Source: Streptomyces coeruleorubidus | GTDB lineage: Bacteria; Actinomycetota; Actinomycetes; Streptomycetales; Streptomycetaceae | DNA: 64,000 bases | Reading direction: 5' to 3' | NCBI RefSeq assembly: GCF_028885415.1 | Contig: NZ_CP118527.1 | Span: 4,898,001-4,962,000 of the forward strand | Part shown: piece by piece, positions 52,732-61,103 of the stretch | Position numbering within the stretch: position 1 is the first letter of the stretch | Layout of the letters: every line of letters starts with the position of its first letter | Translations under genes and position numbers: made by a program | The notes under the pieces: generated by a model | The model's database searches: none | The model's input: only the letters and a program-made list of their open reading frames with translations | Told to the model about the DNA's origin: nothing

Positions 52732-53592
52732 TCACCCTTCGGCTTGCCGGTAAATGATGGTGGTGCTGCCCACGACGATCCGCGAGCCGTCGCGGAGCGT
52801 AGCGCGGGTGGTGTGCTGCCCGTCCACCACGATGCCGTTGGTGGATCCGAGATCCTGGATCGTCGAGGGCGTTCCGGTCCGGATCTCGCAGTGCCGGCGG
52901 GAGACGCCGGGGTCGTCGATCCGCACGTCGGCTTCGGTGCTGCGGCCCAGCACCAGCGTCGAGCGGGAGATCTGATGGCGCGTGCCGTTGATCTCGATCC
53001 AGTGGCGGGTGCGTCCGCCGGCCGCTGGGGCGGCCGGGGGCCGCTGGGCGCCCGCGGGCTGCGGGTAGCCGTACCCGCCTGGGCGGCCGCCGGGCGGCGG
53101 CGCGGCCGGCATGGGCGGGGCGCCCGCGGGTGCGGCGGCCGGCGGGTATCCGTAGCCGCCGGGGCGTCCGGCGGGCGGGGCCGCGGGCGCGGCGCCTGGC
53201 GGGGCCTGCTGGCTGCTGGAGGAGGCGAGCGTACGGCTGCGCACCCGGTACAGGCCGGTGTCCAGGTCGTCCGCCTTCTCCAGGTGCACCTTGATCGGGC
53301 CCATGAAGGTGTAGCGCTGCTGCTTGGCGTAGTCACGCACCATGCCGGCGAGCTCGTCGCCGAGCTGGCCGGAGTAGGGGCTGAGCCGCTCGAAGTCCGG
53401 CGTGCTCAGCTCCACGATGAAGTCGTTGGGCACGACCGTCCGGTCGCGGTTCCAGATGGTGGCGTTGTTGTCGCACTCGCGCTGGAGCGCGCCGGCGATC
53501 TCCACGGGCTGGACCTCGGACTTGAACACCTTGGCGAAGGTGCCGTTGACCAGACCTTCGAGACGCTGCTCGAACTTCTTCAGGACTCCCAT
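52732..53592 (-). CDS. fhaA: FhaA (DUF3662 and FHA domains)
   Basis: The 286 aa protein has an N-terminal DUF3662 domain (1 to about 120: MGVLKKFEQRLEGLVNGTFAKVFKSEVQPVEIAGAL) and a Gly/Pro/Ala/Tyr-rich linker with duplicated GGRPGGYGYP units. The C-terminal FHA domain has GRSTEADVRI, SRRHCEI and DLGSTNGIVV. In M. tuberculosis FhaA binds the phosphorylated pseudokinase of MviN and restrains peptidoglycan synthesis; here the corresponding pseudokinase is at 4455-6173. First gene of the operon. Confidence 0.96.
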   Translation of the reverse strand: MGVLKKFEQRLEGLVNGTFAKVFKSEVQPVEIAGALQRECDNNATIWNRDRTVVPNDFIVELSTPDFERLSPYSGQLGDELAGMVRDYAKQQRYTFMGPIKVHLEKADDLDTGLYRVRSRTLASSSSQQAPPGAAPAAPPAGRPGGYGYPPAAAPAGAPPMPAAPPPGGRPGGYGYPQPAGAQRPPAAPAAGGRTRHWIEINGTRHQISRSTLVLGRSTEADVRIDDPGVSRRHCEIRTGTPSTIQDLGSTNGIVVDGQHTTRATLRDGSRIVVGSTTIIYRQAEG

Positions 53593-54066
53593 GGGGCACC
53601 TCCTCCGTCGCTGCCGTCCTGTGTACTGCCCTGCGGGCCGCTTGCCTGGTACTGCTTACTGATCGTATCCACGCGCCGGTCGATCGGCTGGTTCCCCCTG
53701 TCAGCCCGGTCGACGGGTGTCGACGCCTGACGAAGTTCCCTGTGGAGCTCCCCTTCGAACTCCTCCGGTGCTACGGCTGCCGCGCAACCGCTCTCGCGTA
53801 CTCCTGACAAGGATCGTAGAGGCGGCCGAAGACCAGTGTCCCGCACCCGACTGTGGACCCCGACCGCCTCCTGCGGAGACGGGGGGTACCGGTACGAGGT
53901 TGATACGTGAAGCGCTACGCGTTGATACGTGGCCAGGGCACCGAAGGTTCGGCGGCCTGTCTGCCTGCGGAAGAAGGGATGTGAATCCACCCCGCCCCGC
54001 GTGCTAATGTTCTGGGTGTCGGCAGGCGCCAGGCCCCAAGGGGCAGGGGCCCACGACACACCCAAT
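53593..54066. promoter_or_regulatory. fhaA operon and tRNA-Leu promoter region
   Basis: 474 bp between fhaA (leftward) and tRNA-Leu (rightward), without a gene. A direct repeat GTTGATACGTG occurs at 53899-53909 and 53921-53931 (22 bp apart, two helical turns), a possible regulator site. TAATGT at 54005-54010 may be the -10 of the tRNA promoter. Confidence 0.5.
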
Positions 54067-54150
54067 GCGCGGGTGGCGGAATAGGCAGACGCGCTGGATT
54101 CAGGTTCCAGTGCCCGCAAGGGCGTGGGGGTTCAACTCCCCCCTCGCGCA
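54067..54150 (+). tRNA. tRNA-Leu (CAG)
   Basis: GCGCGGG pairs with CTCGCGC (one G-U). The anticodon loop is TTCAGGT (CAG), a long class II variable arm (TGCCCGCAAGGGCG) is present, and the T arm is GGGGGTTCAACTCCCCC. CCA is not encoded. It marks the right end of the conserved core. Confidence 0.96.
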
Positions 54151-54159
54151 CCGTCGGAA

Positions 54160-54190
54160 CGGGCGGCATCGATCAGATGCCGCCCGTTTT
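54160..54190 (+). terminator. terminator of tRNA-Leu
   Basis: Perfect 11-bp stem cgggcggcatc/gatgccgcccg with a 5-base loop and TTTT. Confidence 0.92.
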
Positions 54191-54251
54191 CGTGTCTGCG
54201 GATGTGATGGTTGTCTCGCGGCGCCCGTGGGGCGCTTGTGTGAGGAAGCTC

Positions 54252-54785
54252 TCAGGACTGGTCGGCTCGGGGGTCCCCCAGCGACCGCCCGGGGGCGAAG
54301 CGTTCCCGTACCGCGGGGTCGTCGAGGAGACGGGCCGGGTAGCCGGGACCGGTGCGGGCGGTCATGTCCTGGTGGCGCAGTGGTTCGCCGCAGGAGGAGC
54401 AGACGACGCGGGCCTCGGTGTCGTGGTCGCAGGGCGTGTGGTGCAGGACCACCGGGGCGCCCGTGTCGCCGGTCAGCCAGCGGTCGCCCCAGGCGTTGAT
54501 CGCGGCGAGTACGCCGAAGAAGTCGCGGCCCTTGTCCGTCAGCAGGTACTCGTGGCGGACCGGGTCGCTCCGGTAGGCCTGCCGGCGCAGCAGGCCCTCG
54601 GCCTCCAGGCGCCGCAGCCGGTCGGTGAGGGTGTTGCGGGCGATGCCGAGCGAGCCGATGAAGCCGTCGAAGCGGGATTCGCCGTAGAAGACCTCGCGCA
54701 GCACCAGCAGGCTCCAGGCATCGCCCAGGATGTCCGCGGTGCGGGCGATGGAGCAGGGCCAGGTGTCGAACGAGGTCCGTTTCAC
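54252..54785 (-). CDS. HxlR family transcriptional regulator
   Basis: The 177 aa protein starts at the GTG at 54785 (MKRTSFDTWPCSIARTADILGDAWSLLVLRE). It shows the HxlR winged helix: an N-terminal Cys in WPCS, the LGDxW motif, SRFDGFIGSLGIARNTLTDRLRRLEAEGLL and the wing with YxLTDKG. A C-terminal extension carries a possible zinc-binding set (CDH, CSSCG). Many HxlR proteins sense thiol or electrophile stress through the N-terminal Cys. Target may be the adjacent ABC transporter. Confidence 0.9.
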   Translation of the reverse strand: MKRTSFDTWPCSIARTADILGDAWSLLVLREVFYGESRFDGFIGSLGIARNTLTDRLRRLEAEGLLRRQAYRSDPVRHEYLLTDKGRDFFGVLAAINAWGDRWLTGDTGAPVVLHHTPCDHDTEARVVCSSCGEPLRHQDMTARTGPGYPARLLDDPAVRERFAPGRSLGDPRADQS

Positions 54786-54844
54786 GGCTGCCAGGTTATC
54801 GGTTTCATCATGAGATGGACTCGCCCTCGGGGTCCCCGGATTTG

Positions 54845-57283
54845 TCACTCCCGTACGCCCGCCGGTTCCGCCGGGTGGCGGCGCAGGGCGAGGGCGACCG
54901 GGGCGAGCGCGCAGGTCACGGCGAGGAGGGCGCAGACGGCCGTCGTCGCGCCGAGGGCCTGCCACGGGAGCGCGATCGTGGCCGGGGCCGACAGCAGGGC
55001 GAGGGCGCTCGCCATGCCGGCCAGGTTGACGGCGGCGACCAGGAGGCCGAGGAGCGCGCCGGCCGCCACGACCGTCAGGGCCTCGGCGCCGGTCAGCCGC
55101 AGGACCTGCCGGCGGGTGGCTCCGGCCAGCCGCAGCACGGCCAGGTCGCGGGCCCGGTCGGACGTCGCCATCACCATGGTGTTGGCCACGGAGATGCCCG
55201 TGTAGAGGAGGGCGATGCCGAGGACCAGCAGGAGGCCGAGGCGCGTGGTGCGGTTGGTCTCGGGGTGGGTGGCGCGGATCCATGCGTCGCGGGTGAGGAC
55301 CTGTCCGTTCCCGGTGCCGAGCGCCTGGTGCAGGGCGGTGGCGACGGTTTTCGGGTCCGCGTCGTCGGTCAGGGCCACGTCGATCCGGTCGACCGTGGCG
55401 CCCGGGGCGTTGCGCGGGGTGACGTAGACGCCGTTGTCGCCGGTGCCGGTGGTCATCACCGCGGCGATCCGCAGGGGGCGCGGCGTTCCGTCGCCGAGCC
55501 AGACGCGGACCCGGTCGCCGACCCGGTGCCGCTGCCACTCCTCGTTGACGATGATCGAGTCGTCGTCGAGGTCGGCCACCTCGCCGGCGGCCAGGGGCAG
55601 GCGGGTGGTGGCCGCGAGGGGGCCGGGGGTGGCGGCGCGGGCCTCGGAGCGGATGAGGGCCACGCCGTCCTCCAGGACGTGGACGGACGTGGAGGACGTC
55701 GGTGACATCTCGGTGCCCGGGACGGCGCGCAGTCTGCGCAGGGCGGCGTCGTCGAAGCCCGTGCCGGTCGGCGGGGTCACGACGAAGGCGGCGGTGGTGC
55801 GCTCGCTCGTCTCGGTGGTCTTCGCCCGGTTCAGGGTCGCGGTGGCGCCGAGCAGGGAACCCGCGAGGGCGACGGTGACCAGGACGGGGGCCGCGAGCGC
55901 TGCGGTGCGGCGCATCCCGGCGGCGGTGTTCTCGCGGACCAGCAGGGCGCAGGCGCCCGGCAGCCACGTCAGCAGCCGGGTCAGGGGGCGCAGCACGAGC
56001 GGGGAGAGCAGGGCGGCCGCGGTGATCAGCAGCATCGGGCGGCTGATGTAGGACTTGCGGTGCAACAGGCCGGCCGGGTCGCCGGCCAGGGACAGGCCCA
56101 GTGTCACCGCGGCCGTCAGCAGCAGGGCCGTGCCGGACAGCAGGCGGCCCCGGGTGATCGTCCCGCTCTCCGCCGAGGCCTCGCGCAGTGCCTCGGTGGG
56201 GCCGGTGCGGCCGGCCCGCCAGGACGCCGCGGTCGCTCCGCACAGCGCCACGAGCAGGCCGGTCCAGAAGGCCGCGTGGTACGGCCAGGTGTGGTCGCCG
56301 ATGGTGAACCAGGCAGGGGCGAGGCCGTTGTCGACGACCCAGGCCGCGAGGCGCGGCGCTGCGTGGGAGCCGAGGGCGCAGCCGGTGGCGGAGGCGAGGG
56401 CGCCGACGGCGAGGGCCTCGGTGAGGACGGTCCGGCGGAGCCGGCCCGGGGTGGCCCCGGCGGTGCGCAGCAGGGCGAACTCCCGGCGCCGCTGGGCGAC
56501 CGCGAAGGCGAACGTCGACGCCACGACGAAGACCGACACGAAGGCGGTGACGCCGCCGGCGGTGCCGAACAGGGAGTTCATCGCCGTGAGCGCCTCGCTG
56601 TCCCGGCCGGGGTCGGCATCGGCGAGGCGGCGCGCGTTGCCGGTGAGGACCTGGGCGCTGTCGCCCACCGCCTCCCGTACGGCCGCCGGATCGGCCTCGA
56701 CGGCCAACTGCGTGACCGGGGGCGCCAGTCGGGCGGCGCGGGCGTCGGTGAAGAACACGGCGCTCTCGAAGCCGCGTGACGTGAGCGTGCCGACGACGCG
56801 TACCGGGCCCCGGTCGGTGTGGAGCCGCCGGCCGGGGCGTGTCCAGTCGCCGGTGACGGCGACCTCGCCGGCGGTGCGGGGAGCCCGGCCGGTGGCGAGG
56901 TCGTAGGGGGCGAACGCGGCGGTGGACCAGGGGTGGCCGACCAGGTCCGCGGGGGCGCCCGTGGCGCGGACGGCGAATGACCTGTCCGCCACGACCGGGC
57001 CCAGCTTCCGCAACTCGGCGACGGTCGTGGCGGGTACCGGGCGCGGGTGGGCGAGCCGGGACTCGCGGTCGCCGATCGGGGTCGGTACGCGCAGCGTGTC
57101 CTGGCCCTTGACGACGACCCGTGCCGCCGCGAAGCGTTCGGGGGCGCGTTCCGGGGCGGTGGCCGACGAGGCCAGGGCCAGGCCCGTCACGGTCAGCAGT
57201 GCCACGCCCAGCGCGAGCGCGACGAAGCTGCCGGTGAAGGTGGCCCAGCGGGTGCGCAGGGTGCGCAGGGCGACGCTCAGCAC
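54845..57283 (-). CDS. ABC transporter permease, FtsX/MacB type
   Basis: The 812 aa protein begins at a GTG at 57283, overlapping the ATPase stop by 7 bp. It has two FtsX-type halves: an N-terminal helix, a large extracytoplasmic domain (about 45-240), three helices, a middle pair, a second extracytoplasmic domain and three C-terminal helices ending near the C-terminus. Such permeases with MacB-like ATPases export or sense antimicrobial peptides and lipids rather than import. The long frame extending upstream into the ATPase gene is a shadow. Confidence 0.92.
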   Translation of the reverse strand: MLSVALRTLRTRWATFTGSFVALALGVALLTVTGLALASSATAPERAPERFAAARVVVKGQDTLRVPTPIGDRESRLAHPRPVPATTVAELRKLGPVVADRSFAVRATGAPADLVGHPWSTAAFAPYDLATGRAPRTAGEVAVTGDWTRPGRRLHTDRGPVRVVGTLTSRGFESAVFFTDARAARLAPPVTQLAVEADPAAVREAVGDSAQVLTGNARRLADADPGRDSEALTAMNSLFGTAGGVTAFVSVFVVASTFAFAVAQRRREFALLRTAGATPGRLRRTVLTEALAVGALASATGCALGSHAAPRLAAWVVDNGLAPAWFTIGDHTWPYHAAFWTGLLVALCGATAASWRAGRTGPTEALREASAESGTITRGRLLSGTALLLTAAVTLGLSLAGDPAGLLHRKSYISRPMLLITAAALLSPLVLRPLTRLLTWLPGACALLVRENTAAGMRRTAALAAPVLVTVALAGSLLGATATLNRAKTTETSERTTAAFVVTPPTGTGFDDAALRRLRAVPGTEMSPTSSTSVHVLEDGVALIRSEARAATPGPLAATTRLPLAAGEVADLDDDSIIVNEEWQRHRVGDRVRVWLGDGTPRPLRIAAVMTTGTGDNGVYVTPRNAPGATVDRIDVALTDDADPKTVATALHQALGTGNGQVLTRDAWIRATHPETNRTTRLGLLLVLGIALLYTGISVANTMVMATSDRARDLAVLRLAGATRRQVLRLTGAEALTVVAAGALLGLLVAAVNLAGMASALALLSAPATIALPWQALGATTAVCALLAVTCALAPVALALRRHPAEPAGVRE

Positions 57284-58002
57284 GGCACGGCCTCCAGGCG
57301 GGTCATGCGCGCGGCGACGGCGTCGGCGCTCGGACCGGTCAACTCCCCGTGCACGCGCCCGTCGACGAGGAAGAGCACGCGGTCCGCGTACGCGGCGGCC
57401 ACCGGGTCGTGCGTGACCATGACGACCGTCTGTCCCTCGCGGTCGACCATGCCGCGCAGCAGCCCGAGCACCTCGCGGCCGGTCCGCGTGTCCAGGGCGC
57501 CGGTCGGTTCGTCGGCGAACAGCACGTCGGGCCGGGTGATCAACGCGCGGGCCAGGGCGACGCGTTGCTGCTGGCCACCGGAGAGCCGGGCCGGTCTGTG
57601 CCGGGCCCGGTCGGCGAGGCCGACCTGCTGGAGCGCCTGGCGCACCCGGGCCTTCGGGACGCGCCGGCCGGCCAGGAGCAGGGGCAGGGCGACGTTCTGC
57701 TCGGCGGTCAGCGAGGGCAGCAGGTTGAACGCCTGGAAGACGAACCCGACGCGCTCGCGGCGCAGCAGGGTCAGCCGCCGCTCGCTCAGCCCGGTCAGCT
57801 CGGTGCCGGCGAGGGTGACCGAGCCGGAGGTGGGCCGGTCCAGGCCGGCGGCGCACTGGAGCAGGGTCGACTTGCCGGAGCCGGAGGGGCCCATCACGGC
57901 GGTGAAGGTTCCGGCGGGGAACGCCAGGGAGACCTCGTCGAGTGCGGTCACGGTTCCGTACGCCCTGGTGACGGAGTCCAGCCGGATGGCGTCGTGTGTC
58001 AT
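57277..58002 (-). CDS. ABC transporter ATP-binding protein (MacB/LolD type)
   Basis: The 241 aa ATPase starts at the ATG at 58002. Motifs are Walker A GPSGSGKST, the Q-loop VFQAFNLLPSLTAEQNV, signature LSGGQQQRVALARAL, Walker B VLFADEPTGALD and the switch His in MVTHDP. The Q-loop and DEPTGALD context place it in the MacB/LolD group that partners FtsX-type permeases. Divergent from the two-component system, a common arrangement of antibiotic-sensing and export modules. Confidence 0.95.
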   Translation of the reverse strand: MTHDAIRLDSVTRAYGTVTALDEVSLAFPAGTFTAVMGPSGSGKSTLLQCAAGLDRPTSGSVTLAGTELTGLSERRLTLLRRERVGFVFQAFNLLPSLTAEQNVALPLLLAGRRVPKARVRQALQQVGLADRARHRPARLSGGQQQRVALARALITRPDVLFADEPTGALDTRTGREVLGLLRGMVDREGQTVVMVTHDPVAAAYADRVLFLVDGRVHGELTGPSADAVAARMTRLEAVPC

Positions 58003-58069
58003 GGGTTCCCCCTGGTGTCGGTGTCGCTTCCAGGAAACCGGGCGGGGGCGGGCCGGCGCAGTGCGGCGA

Positions 58070-58091
58070 GGCCTAGACCTGGGGTAGGGCC
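58070..58091. promoter_or_regulatory. imperfect inverted repeat between transporter and sensor kinase genes
   Basis: GGCCTAGACC and GGGTAGGGCC flank a short centre in the 156-bp divergent promoter region. It may be the binding site of the NarL-type regulator encoded downstream (inference). Confidence 0.45.
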
Positions 58092-58158
58092 AGGCATACC
58101 ATCCGGCCTCGGCCTGAGCCCATGGCCGGGGCCCCGGCCCGCTTCTACGGTGATCCCC

Positions 58159-59430
58159 ATGCATCCTCGGAACGTGTGGCAGGCCATGTCCCGCCCCGGC
58201 TATCTGCTGGGGGCGTGGCCGTGGCGGTCGGCCGGATATCTGCTCACCGGCGCGGTGACCGGTGCCGTCGTGCTCGTGGGGATCGTGGTCTCGGTGGCGG
58301 CCGGCGGGGTGCTCGCCCTCGCGCTGGTGGGGCTGCCTCTGCTGCTGGGGACGGTCCTGGCGGGCATTCCGGTGGCGGCTCTCGAGCGGTTCCGGCTGCG
58401 GCTGGTCGACGCGGAGCCGGCGTCCGACCCGCACGAGGCGCCCGGGGAACCGGGGCTGCGCGCCTGGCTGTCGACCCGGCTGCGGGAGCGGGCCACCTGG
58501 CGGGAGGTGGGCCACGCCCTGCTGTTCGCGGGGCTGTTGTGGCCGGTCGATGCTCTCGCGTTCACCGCCTTCCTGCTGGGGCCGCTCTCCGTGGTGGCGA
58601 CTCCGTTGCTCATGGCCGTCTTCGGAGAGGCGAAGGTGCTCAAGGTGTGGCTGGTCACCACCTGGCCGGCTGCCGTCGGGTTCGCCGTCCTCGGACTGCT
58701 CCTGCTCGCCCTGGGCGCCTACCTGCTGGGCGTCGCCGCCGGTGCTCGGGCCGGGCTGACGCGGCTGCTGATCGCCCCGCGCGAGGCCGACCTGGGGGCC
58801 AGGGTGGTCGAACTGGCCCGGTCCCGGGTGCGGTTGGTGGACGCGTTCGAGGCGGAACGGCGGCGCATCGAGCGCGATCTGCACGACGGGGCGCAGCAGC
58901 GGCTCGTCGCGCTGACGATGACGCTCGGCCTGGCCCGGCTGGACGCCCCGCCGGGACCGCTGGCCGACCAGCTCGCCAAGGCCCATGAGGAGGCGGGCAC
59001 GGCGCTCGCGGAACTGCGCGAGCTCATCCACGGCATCCACCCCAAGGTCCTCGCCGACTACGGCCTCGAAGCCGCCGTCGCCGACGCCGCCGACCGCTCG
59101 GCCGTGCCCGTGGACGTAGACCTGGAGCTGCCCGGGCGGCTCCCCCAAGCCGTCGAGGCCGCCGCGTACTTCGTGGTGTGCGAGGCGCTCGCCAACGTGG
59201 GCAGGCACAGCGGGGCGAGCCGGGCGGAGGTGAGCGGCGGGCACCGCGACGGCCGGCTGGTCCTTCGGATCCGCGACGACGGGCGCGGCGGTGCGCGGGC
59301 CGGGGAGGGCAGCGGACTGACCGGACTCGCCGACCGCGTGTCGGTGCTCGATGGCAGACTCTCCCTGTCCAGTCCGCCCGGCGGACCGACCCTGCTGCGT
59401 GTGGAGATCCCTTGTGGCCCTGCGAGTTGA
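58159..59430 (+). CDS. sensor histidine kinase, NarL-type (HisKA_3)
   Basis: The 423 aa protein starts at the ATG at 58159. Membrane part of about four or more helices (SAGYLLTGAVTGAVVLVGIVV through ALGAYLLGVAAG) resembles the DUF4131/YhgE-like sensors of Streptomyces. HisKA_3 dimerisation motif ERRRIERDLHDGAQQR follows with the phospho-accepting His. A HATPase domain (CEALANVGRHSG, GRGGARAGEGSGLTGLADR) ends the protein. It overlaps the regulator gene by 17 bp. Confidence 0.94.
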   Translation: MHPRNVWQAMSRPGYLLGAWPWRSAGYLLTGAVTGAVVLVGIVVSVAAGGVLALALVGLPLLLGTVLAGIPVAALERFRLRLVDAEPASDPHEAPGEPGLRAWLSTRLRERATWREVGHALLFAGLLWPVDALAFTAFLLGPLSVVATPLLMAVFGEAKVLKVWLVTTWPAAVGFAVLGLLLLALGAYLLGVAAGARAGLTRLLIAPREADLGARVVELARSRVRLVDAFEAERRRIERDLHDGAQQRLVALTMTLGLARLDAPPGPLADQLAKAHEEAGTALAELRELIHGIHPKVLADYGLEAAVADAADRSAVPVDVDLELPGRLPQAVEAAAYFVVCEALANVGRHSGASRAEVSGGHRDGRLVLRIRDDGRGGARAGEGSGLTGLADRVSVLDGRLSLSSPPGGPTLLRVEIPCGPAS

Positions 59431-60079
59431 GCGACCGCTGCGGGTGGTCCTGGCCGAGGACAGCGTGCTGCTGCGGGACGGGCTCGTCGGGCTGCTCGGT
59501 CGCTGCGGGCACGAGGTCGTCGCGGCCGTGGGGGATGCCGAGGCACTGATCACGGCCGTCGGGGAGCACACCCCCGACGTGGTCGTGACGGACGTGCGGA
59601 TGCCGCCCGGCTTCCAGGACGAGGGCCTGCACGCGGCCGTGCGGCTGCGCCGCGACCGGCCCACACTGCCCGTCCTGGTCCTGAGCCAGTACGTGCAGCG
59701 CCGCTACGCCGCCGAGCTGCTGGACTCCGGTGACGGCACGGGCGTCGGCTATCTGCTCAAGGACCGCGTCGGCCAGGTCGAGGAGTTCGTCGAGGCGCTC
59801 GGCGAGGTGGCCGACGGCGGCACGGTCGTCGATCCCGAGGTCGTACGGCAGTTGCTGCGCCGCCGCCGCGACCCGCTGGAGCGCCTCACCCCGCGGGAGC
59901 GCGAGGTGCTGGCGCTGATCGCGGAGGGCAGGTCCAACGGCGCGATCGCCCGCGAACTGGTCGTCTCCGAGGCGGCCGTCGGCAAGCACATCTCCGGCAT
60001 CCTCACCAAACTGGACCTGCCGCCGGCGGACGAGACCCATCGCCGGGTGCTGGCCGTGCTGGCGTATCTGCGGGCGTAG
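59414..60079 (+). CDS. LuxR/NarL-family response regulator
   Basis: The 221 aa protein (GTG 59414) has a receiver domain with the acidic pair AED, the phospho-accepting Asp in VVVTDVRMP, and Lys in LLKDRVG. The C-terminal LuxR helix-turn-helix is LTPREREVLALIAEGRSNGAIARELVVSEAAVGKHI. Partner of the upstream kinase; the divergent transporter is the likely target. Confidence 0.94.
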   Translation: MALRVERPLRVVLAEDSVLLRDGLVGLLGRCGHEVVAAVGDAEALITAVGEHTPDVVVTDVRMPPGFQDEGLHAAVRLRRDRPTLPVLVLSQYVQRRYAAELLDSGDGTGVGYLLKDRVGQVEEFVEALGEVADGGTVVDPEVVRQLLRRRRDPLERLTPREREVLALIAEGRSNGAIARELVVSEAAVGKHISGILTKLDLPPADETHRRVLAVLAYLRA

Positions 60080-60156
60080 GCGCGCGGCCGGTCGGCCGGG
60101 TCCGGGGGGGCAGGTCCGGGCCGGACCCAAGTCCCTCGGGCAGCGGGCGCGTTGTG

Positions 60157-60178
60157 GAAAAACCAGCGAGTTGGTTTC
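60157..60178. promoter_or_regulatory. ARE-like palindrome upstream of the butyrolactone receptor gene
   Basis: AAACCA-N6-TGGTTT (60160-60177) is a perfect inverted repeat within GAAAAACC...GGTTTC. It resembles the autoregulatory elements bound by ArpA/ScbR-type receptors, here 38 bp upstream of the receptor start, which suggests self-repression. Confidence 0.7.
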
Positions 60179-60215
60179 ATTGCGTCGCCATCAGAGCCCT
60201 CCACGGGAGCCAGGG

Positions 60216-60947
60216 GTGACCAAACAGGACCGGGCCGTCCGGACCCGTCTCGCGCTGATCCGGTCGGCGGCCGAGCAGTTCGAGGCACGGGGATACGTCC
60301 GGGCCAGTCTTGCGGAGATCAGCGCGGGAGCCGGCGTCAGCTCCGGCGCGCTGCACTTCCACTTCGCGAACAAGGCCGCCGTGGCCGAGGCCGTCGAGCA
60401 GGCGGCCGCCCGTGCCCTGCGCCGGGTCGCGGGCCGGGGCCGCGGCGGCGACGGGTGCGCCCTCCAGCGCCTGGTGGACGTCACGCACCACGTCGCCCGG
60501 CTGCTGTGCGCCGACATCGTGGTGCGCGCGGGGCTGCGGCTGAACGCCGAGGCGGTCGCCGGGCGGGTGCGTGACCTGCGCCGGGAGTGGCGGGAGTGCG
60601 TGCACGAGCTGCTGGCCGAGGCGGAGCGCAGGGGCGAACTCGCCGCCGGGATGCCGCCGCACCGCTCCAGCGCCGTCGTCCTCGCCGCCACGACCGGCAT
60701 CGAGGTGCTGGCCCGGGAGGACCCCGGCTGGCTCGCCCGGCCCTCCCTGACCGACCTGTGGCACCTGCTCCTGCCGTGCGTGGCCGCACCGCACCTGGCC
60801 GGCGCGCTGGACCCGGCCGGGACCGAGCCGGACCACGCGGAGCCGGACGCCGGCAGGCAGGCGGACGCCGGCAGGGAGCCGGACGTCGGCAGGGAGGCGG
60901 ACGGGGCGTTGGAGGAGCCGGGCCGGGCCGGGCTCGCGCTGCGGTAG
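60216..60947 (+). CDS. gamma-butyrolactone receptor-type TetR regulator (ScbR/ArpA family)
   Basis: The 243 aa protein starts at the GTG at 60216 (MTKQDRAVRTRLALIRSAAEQFEARGY). The DNA-binding domain ends with AGVSSGALHFHFANK, the hallmark of ArpA/ScbR-type receptors. A ligand domain with HHVARLLCADIVVRAGLRL and a LWHLLLPCVAAP segment follows. The C-terminal 40 residues are a low-complexity tail of imperfect repeats (DAGRQADAGREPDVGREADG), longer than in ScbR. It likely represses its own gene and the P450 gene until the hormone binds. Whether it is a true receptor or a pseudo-receptor cannot be told from sequence alone. Confidence 0.9.
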   Translation: MTKQDRAVRTRLALIRSAAEQFEARGYVRASLAEISAGAGVSSGALHFHFANKAAVAEAVEQAAARALRRVAGRGRGGDGCALQRLVDVTHHVARLLCADIVVRAGLRLNAEAVAGRVRDLRREWRECVHELLAEAERRGELAAGMPPHRSSAVVLAATTGIEVLAREDPGWLARPSLTDLWHLLLPCVAAPHLAGALDPAGTEPDHAEPDAGRQADAGREPDVGREADGALEEPGRAGLALR

Positions 60948-61024
60948 CCGGGCGTCCCGGCGGGGCTTCCGGCCGACTTCCGGCCGACCTTCCCATGGCC
61001 GACAGTGGTGGAAGCGATGGCCAA

Positions 61025-61047
61025 AACAAACCGGATGCCAAGTTTTT
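61025..61047. promoter_or_regulatory. ARE-like element upstream of the P450 gene
   Basis: ACAAACCGG (61026-61034) agrees with the ArpA-type half-site over its first nine positions. An opposite half (CCAAGTTTTTT) follows with four bases between them. Located 57 bp before the P450 start. Confidence 0.65.
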
Positions 61048-61103
61048 TCGTCACGTGAACCGCACGATGGTTCCCCAGCCTCTGGACCAAGGAGCGATGA
61101 GAC

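Noticed and set aside
54845..57856. 1003-codon frame reading the permease together with upstream sequence
   Set aside because: The upstream 190 residues overlap the ATPase gene in another frame and are Arg/Pro-rich; the real permease starts at 57283.
61048..61063. TCACGTGAACC near the P450 promoter as parS
   Set aside because: Only the central TCACGTGA is shared; outer bases do not match.
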